From contig NW_024465885.1 of assembly GCF_017591425.1 (NCBI RefSeq), forward strand, positions 44,077,001 to 44,141,000: 64,000 nucleotides of DNA, given 5' to 3'. Below are positions 50,301 through 62,300 of the stretch, piece by piece; the stretch's first letter is position 1, and each line of letters starts with the position of its first letter. The DNA comes from Ochotona curzoniae. Taxonomy: Eukaryota; Chordata; Mammalia; Lagomorpha; Ochotonidae. The notes under the pieces are model-generated. The model was not told the DNA's origin. It saw only the letters and a list, made by a program, of their open reading frames with translations, and ran no database searches. The position numbers and the translations under genes were made by a program.

Positions 50301-53300
50301 AGAACATTATGGAGCCGCCAAGCTTGGCTGTCTCAGAGGCTGCTCCTATGGCTGTCCAGGAGCCTCCTGCCACAGTTGTGGCTGTCCCAGAGTTGCCAGC
50401 TAAATCTGTCTTGGAACCACCTCCTGGAGCTGAATCAGAATCAATGGCTGTGACTGTCATAGCGCCTCCAGCTGTGACTGAACCGGAGCATGTTACCATT
50501 CCAGTGTCAGCTTCTGTCCTGGGTCCTACTGTTCCTGTGATGGAGCCAGCAGTGTCAGTCCTTCAATCTGCTATGATTGTTTCACAGCCATCTGTTTCTG
50601 TTCAGGAAACTACTGTGACAATTTCAGAATCTTCTGTCACTATTTCAGAGCAGACACAAATTATATCAACTGAGATGGTTTTGGAATCTACACCAGTAAT
50701 ATTGGAGTCTAGTGGTATGTCTTCACCACTTGTCAAAGGAATGCATTTACTTTCTGGTGATCAGAGTCTTGCTCCAGAGATTGGCATGCAGAAGATGATG
50801 ACTTTGCATTCAAGTGAACAGCCGCATGTCGAAGGACACCTGAAAAATGACTCTTATGAAAATGAATGTGGTGTGAATTCAGACCTTACTACAAATAGTC
50901 ATTTAATTGTGAAAGAGATGGAGCATGGTACAGTGTCTGCTGTTGACACTGTTCGTGCTAGCGAAGAGAAAATCTTGCCCATCAGTGAGACTGAACAATG
51001 TGCAGTATTGGGTGCTGGAGTTACTGAAGTTGATGTAGGAAGAACTCTGTCTAATACTGGTCCTTTTGCTATGGAACCTGATGCTGTTGGAACTAGTAAG
51101 GGTGTTGACTATGTGACACCATGTGCTGTTAGTTCACTTAGTAAGTATGATGTTGATGCACCTTTAGCTGTTCAAGACACTGAACATGACATGGTAATTT
51201 CCACTAGCCCCAGTGGGGGTAGTGAAGCTGACATAGAAGGCCCTTTGCCTGCTAAAGACATTCATCTTGATTTATCATCTAGTAATATTGTAACAGACAG
51301 GGAAGAGCAACAACCTGGGAAAGAGAGTGAGCAGATGTTAGCTGTTGCTGGCAGTCCTAAACAAAGTAGTGGAGAAGAGAAAGAGATTCCTCTCCCTACC
51401 AAAGACACAGCTGATGCAGCATTTCCTGCAACAATTGAAGATATTAATGAAGCAGATCTAGTCAGACCTTTACTTCCCAAGGACATGGAGCGGCTTGCCA
51501 GCCTTAGAGCTGGTATTGAAGGACCTTTACTTGCAAGTGAAGCTGAACGCGACAAACCTGTCAGTCCCGTTGGAATCAGTACAGCAGAGAGAGCTTCAGA
51601 GTCCTCTTCAGAGGAGAAAGATGACTATGAGATTTTTGTTAAGGTTAAGGACACACACGAGAAAAGCAAGAAAAATAAGAACCGAGACAAAGGTGAGAAA
51701 GAGAAGAAAAGAGACTCTTCATTAAGATCTCGGAGTAAGCGTTCCAAATCTTCAGAGCATAAATCTCGGAAGCGTACCAGTGAATCTCGTTCTCGGGCAA
51801 GGAAGAGATCCTCCAAGTCCAAGTCTCATCGCTCTCAGACACGGTCACGATCACGTTCTAGACGGAGGAGGAGAAGCAGCAGGTCCAGATCCAAATCTAG
51901 AGGAAGGCGATCTGTATCAAAAGAGAAGCGGAAAAGATCTCCAAAGCACAGATCAAAATCCAGGGAAAGAAAAAGAAAAAGATCAAGCTCCAGGGATAAC
52001 CGGAAAACAGTCAGAGCTCGAAGCCGCACCCCGAGTCGTCGGAGTCGAAGTCACACTCCGAGCCGGAGGAGGAGATCTAGGTCTGTGGGTAGGAGGAGGA
52101 GCTTCAGTGCTTCCCCAAACCGTAGGAGCCGCACCCCTAGCCGAAGGAGCCGTACCCCCAGCCGCAGGAGCCGTACCCCCAGCCGCAGGAGCCGCACCCC
52201 CAGCCGCAGGAGCCGCACCCCCAGCCGCAGGAGCCGCACCCCCAGCCGCAGGAGCCGCACCCCCAGCCGGCGGCGAAGATCTAGGTCTGTCGTTCGAAGA
52301 CGAAGCTTCAGCATATCACCGGTCAGATTAAGGCGGTCAAGAACACCTTTGAGAAGAAGGTTTAGCAGATCTCCCATCCGTCGTAAAAGGTCCCGGTCTT
52401 CTGAAAGGGGCAGGTCACCCAAACGTCTGACAGATTTGGGTGAGTGATTCTATGATCTTGACTCAGTGGAATTTTTGGGTTAGTTGGTTTAGGGTAAATA
52501 CCTTAAATTTTAATTGCTACTTTTAATCTGTTTAGAAACTAAGGTGTAACAGCATTGTAACTGGAGTTTAAGAGATCTGCTTTGGAACATGGTAGAAGTG
52601 AATTGCTTTGATTCCTGAATGTTTAGCTTTAGCTTGAGCTGTTTTAAAAAACGAACAGTGAAGTTGATTTATATTAAAAACAGGGTTGGTATTCAGATTG
52701 TGATTGGAAGTATTCCAATGTAGGTCGTTGTAAGCAACCTAAAGTACTGATTCTTTTTAATGAGTTAACATATTCATTATAGGTTTCCTGACAAATAGGT
52801 TTATGAATGTGATTCTGGTTGCTATAGTTAGTAGTGGAAGGTATTTAAAACTGAGAGGATGATGGTGGCTATAGAAGATGAAATGTTTTTGTTCAGCTTT
52901 AAAAAATTGATGCTTCATTTTCTTAGATTTTTTGTAGTATGCAGAGATTGTTAAAACTTGGTACATGCATGATTGCCATCACTAAGTATGAGTAATTAAT
53001 GATCCAAGTAGATTGAATACTTTCAGGTTAGGGTTGTCTGAAGAAAGAGATGGTAAGGCAGAATCAGGTCAACAAGAAGTTTCCGAGTACCTTCTTATTC
53101 CAGTCAGAGGAGCAGTGTCCAAAGTGGTAACAATGTTAGTGGAAGAGATGTGCCTGGTACATCACTTTGTATGAAATGGTAGAACTACATACAAGTGCAG
53201 ATCTGATTATTAAACTGAAGTAAGTGAGGCACTTGGGAGCACCAGAGAAGAAAGTTAATTGATTTATTGAAAGCTTGCTGGAGATGGCTCTTGAATTTGG

Positions 53301-56300
53301 TATTCAAGACTGAGTTATCAAGTTAGAAGGGTAATTTGAAATTGTGATAATCTGAGAGATAGTTGACTTTCGCAGGTCTGTATCTTAAAGTGTGTAGCTT
53401 ATTACAGTTGTTAGAATTAGCTGTTTGTTAGTATTTGAACAGCAAGTTTATTATTGTCTACTTAATTTTTGAAGTAAGGGTCCACCATCTAAAAGCTTGG
53501 AGCCACAGTAGTTTCATCACAACTCAAAATTGTTGAAGAAAATGGATGCTTTTAGTTTTGTTGGCATAAACACATTTTTGGTAATATAAAATGTATATCT
53601 GTTTAGGAAAACTGCTTCTGTTTTTCCTCTTGCAGATAAAGCTCAGTTACTTGAAATAGCCAAAGCTAATGCAGCTGCCATGTGTGCTAAGGCTGGTGTT
53701 CCTTTACCGCCCAACCTAAAGCCTGCACCTCCACCTACAATAGAAGAGAAAGTTGCTAAAAAGTCAGGAGGAGCTACTATAGAAGAGCTAACTGAGGTAA
53801 GCTAGACAGAATTTGTATCATTCTTACTGGATTATTCCAGGGATGTTGACTCTGGAGCGTGCCAAAACCCGAATTGTGGGCTGAACTGATAATGGCTGGC
53901 ACTGAGCGGCCAAAACCCGAAATACAGCTGTGGCAGCGGCAGAAGCTCTGTTTAGCAGGCCATTATCCGGGATGGCTAAGCTCCGCTAGCTAAGTTACTT
54001 CCCATTACTTTTGCTTTCCAGTTTTAGAAGCCAAACTGACTGAGGAGTGGGACGGTTCGTTTGAATGGAGGAGGTGTTGAGTGAGCAACACGCAGAAGCT
54101 CGCCTACAGTTTCCATTCACGACGTGTTCACTGATCGCCACGAGTGCACTGCATATACGCAAAGACACAGACAATCTTCAGAAATGATCTTTTGCCACCG
54201 GAGCTTGGAAATTAATGAGAATAGCTGGCCATTGCCTGAAAGGAACTTCTTTCGCATCAACATTTCGGGTTTTGGCTGTTTGGTACCAGCCATTGGTGAT
54301 AATGGCCGGCCATTATCAGTTCTTCCTGCGGTTCGGGTTTTGGCAGTAACATATATTATAAACACTTAATTTTGTTTTTAAAATTTTGATGTTTTCAAAT
54401 GAGGCTTTTTTTTTAAAAGCATTGTTTTGTTTTATGAGAGATGCTAAAATAATTGCTGCTAGGATCCAGAAATACCACACTGTTTCATATATTGAAACTT
54501 GTTATTGGCTAGCCTTATGCCAGCCTGCCACTGTCTATATTCTGTTCCCCTTGATTACAAGCTTGATACACTCTGTGTTTTTGGCTAAATAAGCTTTTTA
54601 TTGTAAATTTTCACTTGATAATAGATGTGATGAATTCTACTGCTTGTATAGACAGGTCTACCCAACTTTGCTCAGACCTTTTTATAAAGCCAGGTAATGT
54701 GGTCTGTTCCTTTGCTCCTCAGGAAGGAATTGACTGCTTTATGTGTCAGACCTCATCAGCTGCACCCTCTCCATCATGCCTTATTTTTCATTCTTTTTAA
54801 GTTTTATTCCAAAGCATTCATGGAGAGACAACATTGCTATTAACCTTATTAAAAATGCTCCAAGCTGTGTTTTGCCGTACATTTGGGGATCATAAAGCTT
54901 GTTAACTTGTTTCCTCACTTAGATTTATTGTAACATGAATTACTATGTTTTTAAAAGTTGGGAGCCTAATAAAAGCTTCTACTGCTTACTTATCAAATAA
55001 AAGCTTCTCAAATTCTGTGGCCACTTAGTTTTTTGCTATGTTTTTAGCCTCATCTTTAGCCCTCTTGTTCTAACAAATGTCTTGCCTTTTTGCAACCACC
55101 AAGTTAGAGTGACATCTTTTCCTTTCCCCACCAGTTCTTACTCTTCATTATGAAAACTGGCTTAGAAATCTTCAGATACCCTTGATTCTCCACTCTGCCT
55201 GACTCTGTTCTCTTAAACCCCCTGTTCTTTTGGCACTTATGTACTCGGTTTGTATTATATCAGTTTGCAGTTGTTATTGTGTTGCTCTGTAAAAGTTTCA
55301 ATTATTTCATGTGTATGTATTCTGTCTCTTGTACTAGATTGTAAGCTCCTGTTGGAGCAGGGACCATGTCTTCTTTTTTTTTTTTTGTATTCCCCAAACA
55401 GTGTCCAGTACAGTGCTCTGCACATAGTAGGTGCTCAATAAATGTTGTTCATGACTGACCAGCCAGTGTGTTTAAATAGCTAATATGCTAGGTTACCATT
55501 CTGTAGCCTGTTACTTTTCTTGTTTACTTCTGAAAGTTGGTTTTGATTGGTTTTTTTGTTTGTTTGTTTTGAAGGAAGTACATGTTACCCTACATAAAAT
55601 ATAAGATTTATCTTTTGTTTGTTTTTACTTTTAAAGAAATGCAAACAAATTGCACAAAGTAAAGAAGATGATGATGTGATAGTGAACAAACCTCACGTTT
55701 CGGATGAAGAAGAAGAAGAACCTCCTTTTTATCATCACCCCTTTAAACTCAGTGAACCCAAACCCATTTTTTTCAATCTGAATGTGAGTATTAGTGATTA
55801 TGGCTTGATGAGAGCACAACTTGTATAACTACTTAAAACTCAGGAGATTTATTCCTTATTTATGTGAGAAATAGCAAAACATTTTTTTTATAATGTTGCA
55901 AAACTTGAGAAACCATTTACTGTAGTTATTGCATTGAGAATTGATTGAGGATCACTTTGTTGTTTAGATTGCTGCAGCAAAGCCAACTCCGCCAAAAAGC
56001 CAAGTCACATTAACAAAGGAGTTTCCTGTGTCCTCTGGATCTCAGCATCGAAAGAAGGAGGCTGACAGTGTGTATGGCGAGTGGGTTCCTGTAGAGAAGA
56101 ATGGGGAAGAAAACAAAGATGACGATAATGTTTTCAGCAGCAATTTGCCCTCAGAGGTAAGTAGAGAATATTATTATTTTAATTTTTACTTTTTTTTATA
56201 CCTGAATCTGCCATTTGCTTGTTATTTTATATCTGATTTGGATTCTGTTTCACTCTTCTTAGGGCCGGGTTAAACGGCAGGGCCGGGTTAAACGACAGAT

Positions 56301-59300
56301 GAAACAACCCGCAGCTTCTCATTTGACAGTAACTCGATGCAATTCACTTTGTGGAAACAAGCCACAAAGTGAAAAGCATCGAATTGCAGAGAAAAGTGTT
56401 ATCACATCCCTACCCAACATTGGGCCCTCCTTGCACTTGTGGGAAGGTAGCCCAAGGTATAACTATTTAGCTTCCCGTTTTGCTTCAAGACTTTATAGCT
56501 CTAGATTCTGGTGGTAGCACATTGACTGGGTGGAGGGATTGAGGGATGAAAGGCAGATCTTTAGGTTCAACACAAGAACTGGATTTCGTAAAGGTCATTG
56601 TAGGCTGAAGTAAACATCTTGGATGCACAGCACGTTGCCTTTAAATGATGGTTGCTTAGTATTTCTCTGGGTTGTTTGTCACATAGCCTTTAATTTAAAA
56701 AATTCCTGCCTTCCCTGTGCTGCCTTGGCTCCTTTTGAATTCTTGTGTTTAACCTAATGTTTAGCCTTGGTACTCCACTCCCTTACTTTCCCTGTTTGCT
56801 ACTATTAAAAGCTGGAGAAGTGGAACTCATACCTTGAAATCTCCACGAGGCTATAGTTGTATCTTGTCAAAATGACGCAGTGAGAATGCTAAGTGTCAAA
56901 ACAACCCATTAAAATGCCGCCTGATTGTGCTACTAAATATAGTGCACATGAAAACAGCAAGACTGTATATATATGTAAATATATATATATGTATCTTTGT
57001 ATGTATCTCTGTATCTGTACCTTTGCTGTATCTTTTAATAAAAACAGTTTACTTTTATTTAACTTGTTGTGCAAAATCACGCTTGGGGGACCTGGGAGGG
57101 TGGAGATTGAATAGGGAGGTGGGCGCTTTAACTGATGCCATAGACTAGTCATTACTGTTGCCCTTGGTTTTCAAAGTCTGTACGGACTTGCAGTGCTGGC
57201 ATGTGAAGGTCAGAGGTGCCTGTCCTTTCCACCTCGGGTTCCCTACATTGGTCATGTCATCATTTTCCAGTGAACACTCTTAGTTCTACAAATAAATGCT
57301 CTTTATAAAATAAAGTCAGAAAGTGAACAGAACCCAAATCAGAAAATTAGATATCAGCTTTTCCCCCCCATTAAACTATTTATAAGTGACATTATCACCA
57401 TGGGATATTTGTTTTTAACCTGCAGGTTTTTGCAAGGGAGTAAGTTCTATATAATAATGCTAGACAGTGATAACTAGGCAGTGCAACTTAAGTCGCGGGT
57501 TATGATTTATATTCACATGGAGTTTGACACTTAAACAAGTTATCATCATTGGGGCTTGGTGGGGATAGCTGGTTTGGACAAAATTTTAGGCAAGGTAGTG
57601 AGACTTGCTGCTAATCCTCAAATCTGGCTACTTGCACATCTCGAGATGGAAGGGTTTAACTGACATTTGCAGCTGCCTTAATCTTGCAGTAGCTGAATAT
57701 AAATGATAAGAGACTTAGAAATCCTGATATGTACAGTTTTAGTAATTTCTTGCAGAAAAAGCACTTAATGGAATTGGGAAAAAAAAAATAGCTAGGGAGA
57801 CAATTCATGAAAGAAGCGTTTTGCAGTGAAGATCTGTAAATAGCGCGGAGTTCCAAGGAATTTTCCTGAGAAGATGTGTGAACATAACCTGACTTTTCAG
57901 TTGAACCTGCGGAAAGTGATGTAGTAGATCCTGATGATTACACTTTATTTTGGTCAAGATAATGTGTGTGTGGATTTTATTTGAAATTGAATACTCATTT
58001 TCAATTACAACACTGACAGTACAATTCTTTAACCTTGTTTGTCGTCAGAAGTGATTGTCAGAGATTAAAAGGTTAGAAGAAATGTCCTGAAGAAATCTAG
58101 AGGAAAGGTTGGTTAAAATTATTTGAGTAAACAAAACCTATTAAAACATGAATGGACTAATGGAAGCAACAGATCTCTCCTGTGGGGAGTAAATACAGAA
58201 CTCTGCACAGTTCCTTCCTGGTAGAAGCTTAGACGCAGTATGTGTAGGCTAGCTTTTAAATTTTAATTAGAGTCCCAAAACTTTAGGCAGGATAGACCAA
58301 TTCCTGCTGTATGACCTAAGAATAATGATTAAACACCCAGAGAAAATGATCACAGTATAAAATGTTTTAGATATTTGACTATTATCTAGGTAGGTCTATA
58401 AAATTACAGCTTTACATGTCACTCTCTGTGGAATACTTCCAGTGATGCTACCCAGGAGGACTGACCGCTTTTGGTTCCATAAGGCTTGAAATGGTCCTAG
58501 AGTAAAATGCCAAGTTCTTTGAAGTGGTCAGCCTTTTCACTGAACAGCATTTTAAAAATTTGTCTTCATTTTAATAAATGCAAATGGACTTTGTCATTCT
58601 TAAGTGTAACACTTTTAGATAAAGATTATAGATTTTTGTCTCCATAAGATCCAAATTAACTTTACTTTAATCCCTAAGCCCCACCAGCTTCTTGTACATG
58701 ACTGTAAAAGTAATAGATTTTGTGGATAAAATGGCATGAAATGACTCGGGACGTGTGCCCTGCTACCATGGCATCATTTTGATTGCAGAAACCAGTTGGT
58801 GCGATACTCAGGGGGATGTGAATATTTAAGATGGGCCATTTTCAATAATAGTTGCAAAGACTTGCTGAATACAAGGTTTACACTTAGTCTGTAACTGAAG
58901 TACAATTTGGTGGTAGTCATTGTTGAGGTCTGTTGATTGCCTTCCTGTTAGAAGTTCTATAAAGTTTAGGAAAGCTAACTTACAGTGAAATAAAAACTCT
59001 AAAAAACATTAAGCACGGTTCTGGATTGTGTAATTTAGTATATCAACTTTTTTCCTCTAGACTTTCCCAGCTGATTAACAAAATTAAAAAGTTTCTTCCG
59101 TAATAATTTTTTGTTACACCTGAGAATTCTTTGAGACAATAAAAAAATTCACTCTGCCAAAAAAAACCACATAATAGAACATTTTGTATTTCCTTGTATA
59201 TTGTCATTTTTTATATTTTAGAAATCTTTGCTAAATATTATAACAGGTTTTATACCCTAATCAGAATTTTTCTTTTTTGAAGTTAAATTTTTCTTCTATG

Positions 59301-62300
59301 TTTCATTTTACTATTGTCTAAAAGTTTAACATGCCAGAGAAGTCCCTTTCCAGCAGTTATCTTTGGTCATCTGTAACCTTTAAGCTGATGTTAAAGGGTA
59401 ATTGTTTATGTGAATAAATGTAGAATAACACAGCATTGCAACGGCATTGAGGCCATTTTCAATAATAAGTAATGTAAAAAATCAGACACACATAAAATGT
59501 GTGGTACATTATAACCACTGCACTATGTATTTCATAACATCTTGGAAGATTTTAGTCAGTTGTGTTGTTGACATAGATGAAAAGCAATTAGACATTTTAA
59601 ATTTATGCAGAGTAATATATTTAATAGTTGGTGGAACATTCCCTTCATTATACTTATAGATGATCACATACAATAATTTTTACACAGTAAATATGCAATC
59701 TGACCAGTAGAAATGTTGATGACAACAGGATAATATTTTGGAGGTAAGATTTTCTTGGCAGTGTCAGAAGAGCTTTGAAGATATTTTAGTGCCTTTCCCA
59801 CATTTTCTGAAATATATTGAAGCATGACTAACATACTAAATATTGTCCACTAGTTACCATCTGAAAAATCTTTTTTATATATAAGTTTTCAAATGATTAG
59901 CAGCTGTCAAGAATGTTCTATAGTGTAATAGTGGTTCAAAGAAGGATTGTTATTTTCTGTTTAAAATATTGAGAACTTAATATTAGTGCAACACTAATGT
60001 ATTAATGCTTTGGGATTTAATAGTTGCTTATGTATTATTGGATAATCTGAATTAGATTCAGAAGCTGGAAAGACTTTCTGATGTGAATTCTTGAGGACCG
60101 TTAAAAGGTTTAGATAATCTTGGGCCTTCTGAGTCTACTGGATATTAAGCTGAATAAATTTTTGACATTAACTTACAGCTCACTTGGTAACCTTGCTGAA
60201 TAAATATTACATCAGGAAAAAATAGTTATTTCCTCTTAAGCAACCATTCAACAGCAAAACTGCTATATTAAAATTCATTTCACAACAACATATAAACTTA
60301 ATAGAAAATATTATATTAAAAATACCTAGAAGAATTAATTTACAGATAGATAAGACCATTGACTTTTGCTTGGAATTTTAATTAGAAAAAAACTTTGAAA
60401 CCTCTTGCTCATATAGTGTGGTGATTGGTGCTTGCCCATTTGGGCCTCCGGATGGTAGGTAAATTTTTCCTCAGTATCCTTTCAGATTTTTATCCTTCAC
60501 AGAATAGTAACCCATTTATGTCCAAACCTCCTAAGATTTAAGATTTATTCTGCTCTGAAAAACAAAGGAAATCTGCAAAGTTAATGACAACAGTACTTGT
60601 CTTTTTTGCCAAGTTAGTGCGTTCTGCTAGACAAATACAGGAAATTTCTTAGGTATGGGGTATACAACATACATTTTAGCCTGAAATATCTCTCCTTCCC
60701 CCATCCCCATTTAAAGTTACAGGGAATCAAACAAAATATTTCAGTTCCAGAAATGATTATTTACACGTTATGTGAAATCTGAGTGTACTGTTAAAATTTT
60801 TATCTGCTTAGGCTAATTATTTCTTAAAGGTCCCAGAAATATAAGATACATAGTCTAATACAAATGATAATAAGATTCAGATTAATTTTACTTTTATTCT
60901 AAGCAGGTATTTGAAAATGTATTTTGTTGAAAATTGTGACTTTAGATATTGGATTAAGCTCTCTAAAAATAGAAAACGGATATTTAGTGAATCCTTATAA
61001 ATACATATATTTTTATGGCTAGCTTCTACTTGTAAACAATTGATTAGGTGTTATTTGCAAATGTCATGCAGTGTTTTCTATTTAAAACAGTAACATTTCT
61101 TAACATTTTCTTGTGAAATACTGATAAAATACTGGCTTAAGTGGTGTTAAAGGTCCCAGTTCTGATCTTGGAAGTGAGAAATAGGGGGCAGTGGGACAGG
61201 TGCAGCTCTCACTGGGTTAACCCATACGGGGTTAATCGTTGTGTGAGAAGCTGAGAGCTGGCAACCTCCAACGCTTTGCTGCTTATGTTCATGTGCTAAA
61301 TACTGCTTGGGACCTCATAAAAACCAAGATTTATGTTAATGAGATGCAAATAAACTAGAATTCTTAATCTTAGAGCAGAAAACATTACTTACTTGATGGA
61401 TTCTTCTGCGTTTAAACCTATAAGTCTGAAATGTTGCAGATTTGCTCTAGAGAGGGTATTTTGACAGTTAAATCACCTCTGCTTATTTCAATATCTAGTT
61501 TTCTAAGGTGAAGATAGGAGCTTTGAAAACAAGATAAATATATAAATTTATTAAACATTCCATTTAAAAATTGTGTCAGTTGACCTGGATTTACACATAA
61601 GAATAATGGAATTTTCTGATCAGTTATAGAAAATAACACCTATAACATTTTTAATTGCCTGTAGTACTTTTAACTTACCTTAATCCTTACCTGGTGTTTA
61701 TTTTTTAATTTTCTTACCTGTTGGGATGACTTTTCCCCTTCACAAGATTATGTTTTGACAAGTGACAAAACATTTTTAGGATTTAGGGACCAATGATAAT
61801 TTGAGATAATTATCTTTGTTTTCTTTCTTAGCCTGTGGACATCTCTACAGCGATGAGTGAACGAGCACTCGCTCAGAAAAGACTAAGCGAGAATGCATTT
61901 GACCTTGAAGCTATGAGCATGTTAAATCGAGCTCAGGAACGGGTATGTAGATACTGTAATCTCACCAACTAGGTAATTGGTATATACATGTTAATAACTT
62001 TTTTTAAAAAGATTTATATATTTTTATGGGAAAGGCAGAAATTCAGAGAGAAGGAGATACAGAGGGGAAGAACATCCGTCCAATGATTCACTCCCAGAAC
62101 TAAACCAAATCCGAAGCCAGGAGCCAACACCTCTCTGGGTCTCCCATGCGGGTGCAGGGTCCCAAGGCTTTGGGCCATCCTTGACTGCTTTCCCAGGCCA
62201 CAAGCAGGGAGCTGGATGGGAAGCAGGGCTGCTGGGATTAGGATCAGCACCCATATGGGATCCTGGTGTGTGCAAGATGAGGACTTCAGCAACTAGGCTA

